Below are positions 25,823 through 33,040 of a stretch of 64,000 bases of DNA, one piece after another. Both the position numbers and the translations under genes were made by a program. Source of the DNA: Streptomyces koelreuteriae (GTDB taxonomy: Bacteria; Actinomycetota; Actinomycetes; Streptomycetales; Streptomycetaceae). The notes under the pieces were generated by a model. That model did not search any database. It saw only the letters and a list, made by a program, of their open reading frames with translations, and was not told the DNA's origin. The stretch lies in NCBI RefSeq assembly GCF_018604545.1, contig NZ_CP075896.1, positions 7,874,001-7,938,000 of the forward strand, in the 5' to 3' direction. How positions within the stretch are numbered: position 1 is the stretch's first letter; every line of letters begins with the position of its first letter.

Positions 25823-26524
25823 ATGGCAGCCAGCACTCCCACCCCTGCCGATTCAGGCTCCGAGCCGCAGAAGTCGAGGCGGCGATTCCGCACCGCCGTG
25901 ACGGCCTTCTGGGCCGTGGCCGCCCTGGTCCTGACCCTGTGCCTGGTCGGCGGCGGCGACGAGTCGTCCGACACCTCTGGCCCGCCGCACGCCCCACCGG
26001 CCGTCTCGGCGGCCGCCCCGTCCACGTCCGCCGGACCCCACCGGGCCGGCTCGTCCAAGGCCCGACCACATCTGCCCCGGTCCAGGCCGGTCCGCCTCCT
26101 CATCCCCAAGATCGCGGTCGACGCGCCCTTCACCGCCCTCGCCATCGACCGTTCGGGTCAGCTCGCGCCCCCGCCGCCCGACGAGACCAACCTCGTCGGC
26201 TGGTACGCCAAGGGCCACTCACCCGGGGAGACCGGCACCGCGATCATCGCCGGCCACGTGGACACCGCGACGTCCCTGGCCGTGTTCGCCCGGCTCAGCG
26301 AACTGCGCAAGGGGGACCGGTTCCATGTGACGCGAGCCGACGGCCGCCGGGCCACCTTCGTGGTCGACGGAGCACAGTCCTTCGAGAAGGACGAGTTCCC
26401 CGACGAGCGCGTCTACGGCGACACACCTGATGCCCAGGTCCGGCTCATCACCTGCTCCGGCACCTACGACCGCAAGGCCCGCGACTACACCGAGAACCTG
26501 GTGGTGTTCGCCCACCTCGTCTGA
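25823..26524 (+). CDS. Class F sortase
   Basis: This 233-residue transpeptidase has one N-terminal membrane anchor (about residues 24-43), a Pro/Ser/Ala-rich linker to residue 90, and the sortase beta-barrel from RLLIPKIAVDAPF. The catalytic residues are His145 in IIAGHVDT, Cys211 in LITCSG and Arg217 or Arg220 in DRKARDYTENLVVFA. The start was set at ATG 25823 after GAGGTGG; an upstream frame to 25766 lacks a ribosome site. It should join surface proteins to the cell wall or to each other. The only nearby candidate substrate is the protein at 25125-25688. Confidence 0.88.
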   Translation: MAASTPTPADSGSEPQKSRRRFRTAVTAFWAVAALVLTLCLVGGGDESSDTSGPPHAPPAVSAAAPSTSAGPHRAGSSKARPHLPRSRPVRLLIPKIAVDAPFTALAIDRSGQLAPPPPDETNLVGWYAKGHSPGETGTAIIAGHVDTATSLAVFARLSELRKGDRFHVTRADGRRATFVVDGAQSFEKDEFPDERVYGDTPDAQVRLITCSGTYDRKARDYTENLVVFAHLV

Positions 26525-26610
26525 CTTCCGGGACCACGGCCTGACTTGGTGTTTTACAGTTGCTGCCACGATTTCAGGCGACTGTGGGACCTGCGAGGTA
26601 GACGCGAGAC

Positions 26611-28509
26611 ATGACGACCGAAACGTTTGAGTTCCAGGTAGAGGCCCGTCAGCTGCTCCAGCTGATGATCCACTCGGTCTACTCGAACAAGGATGTCTTC
26701 CTGAGGGAGCTCGTCTCCAACGCCTCCGACGCGCTCGACAAGCTGCGTCTGGAGAAGCTGCGGGACGACTCGCTCGACGCCGACGTGTCGGATCTGCACA
26801 TCCGGATCGACGTCGACAAGGACGCCCGCACCCTCACGGTGCGGGACAACGGCATCGGGATGTCGTACGACGAGGTCGGGAAGCTCATCGGCACCATCGC
26901 CAACTCGGGCACGGCCACCTTCCTCCAGGAACTGAAGGAGGCCAAGGACGCGGCCGGGGCCGAGGGGCTCATCGGCCAGTTCGGCGTCGGCTTCTACTCC
27001 GGCTTCATGGCGGCGGACGAGGTGACGCTGGTGAGCCGCCGGGCCGGCGAGAGCCAGGGCACCCGCTGGACGTCGCGCGGTGAGGCCACGTACACGCTGG
27101 AGAAGGTCGACGACGCGCCGCAGGGCACGTCCGTCATCCTCCACCTCAAGCCCGCCGACCCCGAGAACCAGCTCCATGACTACACCTCCCCGTGGCAGAT
27201 CAAGGACATCGTCAAGCGGTACTCGGACTTCATCACCTGGCCGATCCGGATGGTCCCGGAGCAGGCCGACGGCGAGGACACGCCCGAGCCCGAGACGCTG
27301 AACTCCATGAAGGCCCTGTGGGCGCGCTCGCGCGACGAGGTGTCCGACGACGAGTACCACGAGCTGTACAAGCACATCAGCCACGACTGGCGCGAGCCGC
27401 TGGAGACGATCCGCCTCCAGGCGGAGGGCACCTTCGAGTACCAGGCCCTGCTCTTCGTCCCCGCGCACGCCCCGCACGACCTGTTCACGCGGGACTTCAA
27501 GCGCGGCATCCAGCTCTATGTGAAGCGCGTCTTCATCATGGACGACTGCGAGGAGCTGCTGCCGCCGTACCTGCGCTTCGTCAAGGGCGTCGTCGACGCG
27601 GCGGACCTCTCGCTCAACGTCTCCCGCGAGATCCTCCAGCAGGACCGGCACATCCGGATGATGCGGCGCCGGCTGACCAAGAAGGTCCTCTCCACGGTCA
27701 AGGACTTCATGACCAAGGACGCCGACCGCTACGCCACGTTCTGGCGCGAGTTCGGCACCGTCCTCAAGGAGGGCCTGGTCACCGACTCCGAGAACCGCGA
27801 CGCCGTCCTCGCCGTCTCCTCGTTCGCGACCACGCACACCGACGACGAGCCGACCACGCTGGCCGGGTACGTGGAGCGGATGAAGGACGGCCAGGACGAC
27901 ATCTACTACCTCACCGGCGAGTCCCGGCAGAGCATCGAGAACTCCCCGCACATGGAGGCGTTCCGCGCCAAGGGCATCGAGGTCCTGCTGCTCACCGACG
28001 CCGTCGACGAGGTGTGGGTGGACGCCGTCGGCGAGTACGAGGGCAAGCGGCTGCGGTCCGTCGCCAAGGGCGAGATCGACCTGGACGCCCAGGGGGACGA
28101 GAAGGCCGACGAGGACCGGGAGAAGCAGGCCGAGGACTTCGCCGGGCTGCTCGGCTGGATGCGGGAGCAGCTGGGCGAGGACATCAAGGAGGTGCGCCTG
28201 TCGGCGCGGCTCACCGTCTCTCCCGCCTGTGTCGTCTCGGACGCGCACGATCTGACCCCGGCTCTGGAGAACATGTACCGGGCGATGGGCCAGGAGGTGC
28301 CGCGCGCCCAGCGGATCCTCGAGCTCAACCCCGGCCACCAGCTCGTGAAGGGCCTGAACCAGGCGTACAAGGAGCGCGAGGACCGCTCGGGTCTCGTCGA
28401 GTCCGCCGAGCTGCTGCACACGCTGGCGGTGCTCGCCGAGGGCGGCCAGCCCAAGGACCCGGCCCGTTTCGTCAAGCTGGTGGCGGACCGCCTGGAGCGC
28501 ACGCTGTAG
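26611..28509 (+). CDS. htpG: Molecular chaperone HtpG (bacterial Hsp90)
   Basis: This 632-residue protein is full length for the family. The GHKL ATPase domain shows [31 protein letters not shown] and [12 protein letters not shown]. The middle domain has the WTSRGEATY and [11 protein letters not shown] blocks, including the catalytic-loop arginine, and the C-terminal dimerisation domain follows ([16 protein letters not shown]). The ATG at 26611 follows GCGAGG at distance, with GTAGACGCGAGAC between. It is monocistronic, 86 bp after the sortase gene. It acts in the cytoplasm, refolding client proteins under stress. Confidence 0.97.
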
Positions 28510-28533
28510 CCCCGGGACGGGTCACGGGACGGA

Positions 28534-28788
28534 TCAGGGGTGGTCCGGGGTGCCCGCCGCTCGCGCCCCGGGCGGAGTCGTGCCGGTGCCGCCCGGCGGG
28601 ACGATCTCGCCCTGGACCACCCGCGGCGCGGTGCCCGTCCCGGCCTCCTCGTCCTTCGCGGCGCGTGCCTCGGCCTTGAGGATGCGCGCCGACTTGCCGG
28701 CCGAGCGGGCGAGTTCGGGGAGCTTCTTCGCTCCGATCACAGCTATGACGACGATGAGGAGGATCGCGAACTCGCTCAGTCCGAACAT
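28534..28788 (-). CDS. tatA: Twin-arginine translocase subunit TatA/TatE
   Basis: This 84-residue protein starts at ATG 28788 after AGGACA. It has MFGLSEFAILLIVVIAVIGA as the short membrane helix, the conserved Phe-Gly at residues 2-3, then the amphipathic helix KKLPELARSAGKSARILKAE and a Pro/Gly-rich acidic tail. It forms the export pore for folded Tat substrates. Two binding proteins in this window (4267 and 53507) carry Tat-like signals. It probably is a second TatA paralogue, since the main tatAC pair of Streptomyces is elsewhere; that is inference. The coding start overlaps the end of the upstream membrane-protein gene by 13 bp. Confidence 0.85.
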   Translation of the reverse strand: MFGLSEFAILLIVVIAVIGAKKLPELARSAGKSARILKAEARAAKDEEAGTGTAPRVVQGEIVPPGGTGTTPPGARAAGTPDHP

Positions 28789-29438
28789 GGTGTCCTGTCC
28801 TTTCCCGCCCGGGCCGGGCACGGCGCGAGCGTATCGGGCGGGGAGGACGGCGTCATCGCCGCCTCGGGTCGCAGGGCCTGCTGCCCGCGCAGGTGGGGCA
28901 GCACGCCGAGGTCGAGCAGCGCCTGCTGCCAGGCCAGCCGGGCGTGCTCCACGCGGCCGGCCGTCGGTGCGCCGCGTCGGCCCAGGGCCGTGCGCAGCAG
29001 CGCGGCCAGGGCGAGGAGGCCGGTGAGGGCCGCGACGAGTGCCAGGGTCCAGCCGGCCGCGAGGAGCGATCCGGGCAACGGCCCCGGGGCGGCGGCCACT
29101 TGGAGCAGTCCGCCGAGCAGGAGCAGCACCCCGGCGGACGTGGCCGCCACGAGCGGGGTGAGCACCGCGAGGGCCGGCAGCAGGCTGCCGGTGTCGCGTG
29201 AGCCCCGCGCCTCGTGCCGGGCCGCGTTCCGTACGGCGAGATAGGCGCGGTACGGCTCACCGGCGGCCGCCGCGATGTCGTCGGCGTGGGCCAGTGCGTG
29301 GGCGCGCAGGCGCGCGGCCGTCCGGCCGGTCGGGTCGGCGTCGAGAGCGCCGCGGATGTCCGCGGTGTTCAGGGCCAGGTGCAGTACCGCTTCGAAATCC
29401 GCGCGGTCCTCGGGGCGGAGGCGGGGCGATTCGGCCAC
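28776..29438 (-). CDS. Membrane protein of unknown function
   Basis: This 220-residue protein has an acidic and charged N-terminal part (about residues 1-80, helical, ADFEAVLHLALNTADIRGALD) and then two hydrophobic hairpins at about 88-112 and 122-148. A charged helical C-terminus with VEHARLAWQQALLDLGVLPHLR follows. I do not recognise the family. It is upstream of tatA on the same strand and overlaps its start, so the two are probably co-transcribed. A start at ATG 29438 fits; no strong ribosome site decides it. Confidence 0.6.
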   Translation of the reverse strand: MAESPRLRPEDRADFEAVLHLALNTADIRGALDADPTGRTAARLRAHALAHADDIAAAAGEPYRAYLAVRNAARHEARGSRDTGSLLPALAVLTPLVAATSAGVLLLLGGLLQVAAAPGPLPGSLLAAGWTLALVAALTGLLALAALLRTALGRRGAPTAGRVEHARLAWQQALLDLGVLPHLRGQQALRPEAAMTPSSPPDTLAPCPARAGKDRTPCSD

Positions 29439-29519
29439 AGGGTCTCCCGGTCGGTTGCTGATGCGGCCACCGGGCCCCGCCCTACGCTGGCGGGGCCCGG
29501 CGGAACGGGTAGGTCCCTG

Positions 29520-30095
29520 TCAGACACTGACGCCGAAGTCGGAGGCGATACCGGCCAGCCCGGAGGCGTATCCCTGGCCCACGGCGCGGAACTTCCACTC
29601 CTCGCCGTTCCGGTAGAGCTCGCCGAAGACCATCGCCGTCTCGGTGGAGGCGTCCTCGGACAGGTCGTAGCGGGCGATCTCCTGGCCGCCGGCCTGGTTG
29701 ACGACCCGGATGAACGCGTTGCGGACCTGTCCGAAGCTCTGGCCGCGGTTCTCGGCGTCGTGGATGGACACCGGGAACACGATCCTGTCGATCTCGGCGG
29801 GCACGGCGGCGAGGTTCACCTTCACGGTCTCGTCGTCGCCCTCGCCCTCGCCGGTGAGGTTGTCGCCGGTGTGCTCGACCGAGCCGTCCGGGCTCTTCAG
29901 GTTGTTGTAGAAGACGAAGTGCTGGTCGGAGGGGACCTTGCCGGAGGCCTCCAGGAGCAGGGCGGAGGCGTCCAGGTCGTAGTCCGTGCCGGTGGTCGTA
30001 CGGACGTCCCAGCCCAGGCCGACCAGGACGGCGGTGAGGCCCGGCGCCTCCTTGCTGAGCGAGACGTTGCCGCCCTTGGACAGGGAAACTCCCAC
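29520..30095 (-). CDS. TerD-family stress protein
   Basis: This 191-residue calcium-binding beta-sandwich protein is full length. Family blocks are SLSKGGNVSLSK (residues 4-15), VGLGWDVRTTTGTDYDLDASALLL, FVFYNNLKSPDGSVEHTGDN, the acidic Ca-binding GEGEGDDETVKVNL and FVFGELYR-like MVFGELYRNGEEWKFRAVGQGY. It starts at GTG 30095 behind GAAGGAG. TerD proteins are linked to tellurite, phage and envelope stress responses, and to differentiation in Streptomyces. A BlaI-type operator lies about 100 bp upstream, in the region shared with the divergent blaI gene, so it may belong to the BlaI regulon. Confidence 0.93.
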   Translation of the reverse strand: MGVSLSKGGNVSLSKEAPGLTAVLVGLGWDVRTTTGTDYDLDASALLLEASGKVPSDQHFVFYNNLKSPDGSVEHTGDNLTGEGEGDDETVKVNLAAVPAEIDRIVFPVSIHDAENRGQSFGQVRNAFIRVVNQAGGQEIARYDLSEDASTETAMVFGELYRNGEEWKFRAVGQGYASGLAGIASDFGVSV

Positions 30096-30114
30096 GGGTA
30101 CTCCTTCGTGACGT

Positions 30115-30164
30115 GTGCGTTCTGGTTCTCGACGGGTGCGTTCTGGTTCTCGACGGGTGCGTTC
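30115..30164. repeat. Tandem 21-bp repeat in the terD leader
   Basis: Two exact 21-bp units (30115-30135 and 30136-30156, containing GTTCTGGTTCTCGACGG) are followed by an 8-bp partial third copy. They lie between the terD start codon and the BlaI-type operator. Unit length is two helical turns, which would keep any bound protein on one DNA face. Their role is unknown. Confidence 0.6.
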
Positions 30165-30192
30165 CGCGCCCGGGAAGAACCCGGAACTAAAA

Positions 30193-30208
30193 TCTACAAC
30201 ACTGTAGA
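30193..30208. promoter_or_regulatory. BlaI/MecI-type operator between terD and blaI
   Basis: TCTACA-N4-TGTAGA is a perfect dyad of the kind bound by BlaI/MecI/CopY repressors, whose consensus is built on TACA and TGTA half-sites. TAAAAT directly overlaps its left edge (30188-30193) and may be the -10 of blaI. A second site with the same arms and the same 4-bp centre spacing is at 32983. Confidence 0.75.
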
Positions 30209-30284
30209 AGGTGCGGGGGCCGGTCCCGCGGATCTATACGATGTCGGCACGGGCAACGCAGGGCGGTGGAAGGGAGGCAGGGCG

Positions 30285-30671
30285 GTGACGGATCCCCGAC
30301 AGCGACCCCGGCGGGGGCAGGGCGAGCTGGAGGCGCTGGTGCTGGAGGCGCTGCGGGCGGCGGACGGTCCGGCGACGGCCGGCTGGGTGCAGGAACGCCT
30401 CGGCGGTGACCTCGCGTACACGACGGTGATCACGATCCTGACCCGGCTGCTGGGCAAGGGCGCGGTCACCCGGGAGCGGGTCGGCCGGTCCTTCGTCTGG
30501 ACCCCTGCCTCGGACCAGGCGGGCCTGGCCGCGCGGAAGATGCGCAAGGTGCTGGACGCCGAGAGCGACCGCGAGGCCGTGCTGGCCAGCTTCCTCACCG
30601 GCCTCGGCCCGGACGACGAACGGCTGCTGCGTGACCTGCTGGATCAGGCACATGGCGAAGGGGAAGACTGA
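30285..30671 (+). CDS. BlaI/MecI/CopY-family repressor
   Basis: This 128-residue winged-helix repressor starts at GTG 30285 after AGGGAGG. Key blocks are GELEALVLEALRAADGPATAGWVQERL, YTTVITILTRLLGKGAVTRERVGRSFVW (recognition helix plus wing) and the C-terminal dimerisation helix. In the classic system the repressor is cleaved by, or through, a membrane metalloprotease in response to cell-wall antibiotics. Such an M56 gene follows 7 bp downstream. Two matching operators suggest it controls itself, terD and spo0M. Confidence 0.9.
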   Translation: MTDPRQRPRRGQGELEALVLEALRAADGPATAGWVQERLGGDLAYTTVITILTRLLGKGAVTRERVGRSFVWTPASDQAGLAARKMRKVLDAESDREAVLASFLTGLGPDDERLLRDLLDQAHGEGED

Positions 30672-30677
30672 AGCCTC

Positions 30678-31757
30678 ATGGGGGTCTTCGTCTTTATGCC
30701 ACTGGTCCTGCCGCTCACGGCATGGCCGGTCGCCCGCCTCGCCGAACAACATCTGCACCCGCGCACCGCGACCCGGCTGCTGACCGTGATGGCCGCGGTG
30801 CTCGCGCTGTGCAGCACCGTGTGCCTGGGCCTGGTCATGGTGGTCGGCACCGCCCAGCTCCCCGGCAACCCGCTGCCCGACGGCTGGTCGGACCCCGAGG
30901 TCCGGGCGGCGGTGCCGTACGACGAGATCGTCGGCAAGGCCGCGATTCCCGCGCTGTGCGCGGTACTCGTCGCCTGCGGCCGCACCCTGTGGCGGCACGC
31001 CCGCGTACGCAGCCGGGCCCACCGCGCACTGGCCGGACTGCCGGACACGGAGGTGGCCGTCCTGCCGGACGCCGTGCCGTACGCGTACGCGCTGCCAGGC
31101 GCGACGCGGGTCGGCGCCGGGCGTCGGGCCGGTGGTGTCCTGCGCGGCGGCCTTCGCCGTCACCGCGGTGATGCTCCGGGTGCAGGCGTCGGCAGTCGCC
31201 GGGGCGCCGGTGCCGCTCGTGGTGATGCCAGTCGTCCTGCCCGTGGCCCGCGTGCGGGGCGTGTCGTGGTGACCACCGGCATGCTGGACCGGCTGCGGTC
31301 GGCCGAGCGCCGGGCCCTGTTCGCCCATGAGCGGGCCCACCTCGCCGCCCGGCACGACCGGTTCCTGCTCACCGTGCAGCTCGCCGCCCGGGCCAACCCG
31401 TTCCTGCGGCCCCTGCGCACGGCCGTGGCCTATACGGCCGAGCGCTGGGCCGACGAGGAAGCGGCCCGGGCGATCGGCAGCCGCCGCACCGTGGCCCGGG
31501 CCATCGGGACGGCCGCCCTCGTCTCCCGGGGCACCCCGGCCCCCACACTCGCAGGACTCGCCGCCCCCGGCCCGGTCCCACGCCGGGTGGCGGCCCTCCT
31601 CGGCCCCGCACCCGCCGTCCGCACCTGGCCCTCGGTCTTCACCTCGGTCGGCCTCGCGGCCTGGGGCGCGGCCGCGGGAACGGCGGTGTCGGCGATGTCG
31701 TCCGCGAACTCCGCCGTCACGATGGTGCTCATCCTGCACGCGGCGACGCCTTTGTGA
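30678..31757 (+). CDS. M56-family (BlaR1-like) membrane metalloprotease with an in-frame insertion
   Basis: This is a 359-residue protein. N-terminal membrane helices are at about residues 5-20, 34-57 and 85-103. The zinc site is HERAH (His217, Glu218, His221), followed by RWADEEAARAIGSRR carrying the third ligand glutamate. There is no penicillin-binding sensor domain, as in most actinobacterial M56 proteins. Residues 142-193 (31101-31256) are anomalous: family members go straight from the ALPG motif to GRVVVTTGML, but here a 52-residue Arg/Gly/Ala-rich stretch intervenes. The same 156 bp read in the next frame is strongly hydrophobic. The insertion keeps the frame, so the protein may be functional, but it sits close to the active site. 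Confidence 0.75.
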   Translation: MGVFVFMPLVLPLTAWPVARLAEQHLHPRTATRLLTVMAAVLALCSTVCLGLVMVVGTAQLPGNPLPDGWSDPEVRAAVPYDEIVGKAAIPALCAVLVACGRTLWRHARVRSRAHRALAGLPDTEVAVLPDAVPYAYALPGATRVGAGRRAGGVLRGGLRRHRGDAPGAGVGSRRGAGAARGDASRPARGPRAGRVVVTTGMLDRLRSAERRALFAHERAHLAARHDRFLLTVQLAARANPFLRPLRTAVAYTAERWADEEAARAIGSRRTVARAIGTAALVSRGTPAPTLAGLAAPGPVPRRVAALLGPAPAVRTWPSVFTSVGLAAWGAAAGTAVSAMSSANSAVTMVLILHAATPL

Positions 31758-31900
31758 GACCCACGGGGGGATCGCCCAGGTGGGTCCCCTCGGGGGGCCT
31801 CGACTGTGCGGTCCGAGGCCTGAGGGTCGGGCTTCTGTCTGCCCGCCGGACGCGTGCCCGGGAGTCGGCAGCCCGGGGCATCGCGTCCTGCACGGGCACC

Positions 31901-31937
31901 GGGCTGGTCCGACCAGCCCGACCAGCCCGACCAGCCC
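31901..31937. terminator. Stem-loop and GACCAGCCC triplet repeat between convergent genes
   Basis: GGGCTGGTC (31901-31909) and GACCAGCCC (31911-31919) form a perfect hairpin with a one-base centre. The right arm is then repeated twice in tandem (31920-31928 and 31929-31937), ending 4 bp before the spo0M stop codon. It is a probable terminator for both the M56 and Spo0M transcripts, with alternative right arms for the same left arm. Confidence 0.55.
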
Positions 31938-31941
31938 GGCC

Positions 31942-32946
31942 TCAGCCCTCCTCTTCCTCCTCGCCCTCGAAGAAGTCCCCGACCTCGTCGACGACTTCGC
32001 TGGCGACCATGCCGCCGGCGACGCCGACGGCGAGTCCGGCCGCGCCCGCGGCGACGGCCGTTCCCACGCCGGGGCCTGAGCGGTGGCCGTCGTGATGATC
32101 CCCGTGACCGTGACCGTGGCCGGCGGGGGCGAACGCGGTGGGGGAGCCGAAGCCCACCGGGGAGCCGTACGACGCCCGGTGCTCGACGAGTTGCTGGATC
32201 CAGCCGTCGACGATCGTGGGCCAGTCTTGCTGCTCGACGCCCTCGTGGGAGACGTTGACGCGGGTGAGCGCGTCGTGGCCGGAGGACAGGAAGCCGCCGC
32301 GCTTGTCCGCCTCCAGGACGACCTCCATGCCGCCCGGATTCGCCAGGAACGTCAGCTCGATCTCGTTGACCTGCTGGGCGTACCGGGGCGACGGGACGAG
32401 CTCGATCTCCTGGTAGAACGGCAGCTGCTGGCCGGTGCCGCCGATGCGCCCGTACTCGAGGTCGGCCGACTTGAAACCGAACCCGAGCCCGCCGAGGGCT
32501 TCGAGCACGGCCTCCTGCACCGGCAGCGGCGCGACGACCAGTTGGTCCAGATCGCCCTTGTCCTTCGCCCCCGCCACCGACAGCTCGGTGCGCACGCCGA
32601 GGACGACGCCCAGGCTCTGCCCGTGCAGTTGGGTGGCCGGCGTCTCCCACGGCAGGGTCACGCTGAACGGCACACCGCGCTGCTCGCCCTCGGCGAGCCG
32701 GAAGCCGCCGCCGACGGTGAAACGGTCGAAGGCGACGACACCCTCGCTCTCACCGCCCTCGTGCTCGGCCTCGACCCGGGCCACCAGCTCCAGGGTGATG
32801 TGCTCGATATCGAAGTCGGCTTTGCCGCCCACGAGTTGAACCTGCCCGGTGAGCGTGCCACCGGGCAGGACGGGAGACGGGTCGAGGACCGTGTCGACGG
32901 TCGGGCCGCCCACACCGAGCGCGCCGAGCAGTCGTTTGAACACCAT
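31942..32946 (-). CDS. Spo0M-family sporulation-control protein
   Basis: This 334-residue arrestin-like protein matches the Spo0M family: MVFKRLLGALGVGGPTVDTV at the start, PGGTLTGQVQLVGG, VPFSVTLPWETPATQLHG and the C-terminal LPFYQEIELVPSPRYAQQVNEIE, then FLANPGGMEVVLEADKRGG. The C-terminal extension, about residues 270-334, has a His-rich GHGHGHGDHHDGH stretch, a glycine-alanine hydrophobic segment and an acidic EGEEEEEG tail, which could bind metal and associate with membrane. It starts at ATG 32946 after AAGGAG. A BlaI-type operator lies 37-52 bp upstream. Family members affect sporulation onset in Bacillus; the role here is not known. Confidence 0.88.
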   Translation of the reverse strand: MVFKRLLGALGVGGPTVDTVLDPSPVLPGGTLTGQVQLVGGKADFDIEHITLELVARVEAEHEGGESEGVVAFDRFTVGGGFRLAEGEQRGVPFSVTLPWETPATQLHGQSLGVVLGVRTELSVAGAKDKGDLDQLVVAPLPVQEAVLEALGGLGFGFKSADLEYGRIGGTGQQLPFYQEIELVPSPRYAQQVNEIELTFLANPGGMEVVLEADKRGGFLSSGHDALTRVNVSHEGVEQQDWPTIVDGWIQQLVEHRASYGSPVGFGSPTAFAPAGHGHGHGDHHDGHRSGPGVGTAVAAGAAGLAVGVAGGMVASEVVDEVGDFFEGEEEEEG

Positions 32947-32982
32947 GGTGGCGTCCACTCCTTCGCATGCGTGTACTGATTC

Positions 32983-32998
32983 TCTACAAGCATGTAGA
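32983..32998. promoter_or_regulatory. Second BlaI-type operator, upstream of spo0M
   Basis: TCTACA-N4-TGTAGA, identical in both arms and in spacing to the site at 30193-30208. On the minus strand it directly follows TATACT (33003-32998), a possible -10, so binding would cover the transcription start of spo0M. Confidence 0.75.
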
Positions 32999-33040
32999 AG
33001 TATAGGGCTCCTCCGCAACCGCCTCCCGTCACCACACCGC

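Noticed and set aside
26554..28419. 621-codon open frame antisense to htpG
   Set aside because: It is a mirror of a strongly conserved gene in GC-rich DNA; its residues are Asp/Val/Leu/Gly-biased without any motif, and no start signal precedes it.
30234..31739. Long minus-strand frame opposite blaI and the M56 gene
   Set aside because: It crosses the blaI gene and its start signals, has low-complexity Arg/Gly/Thr composition and no recognisable domain.
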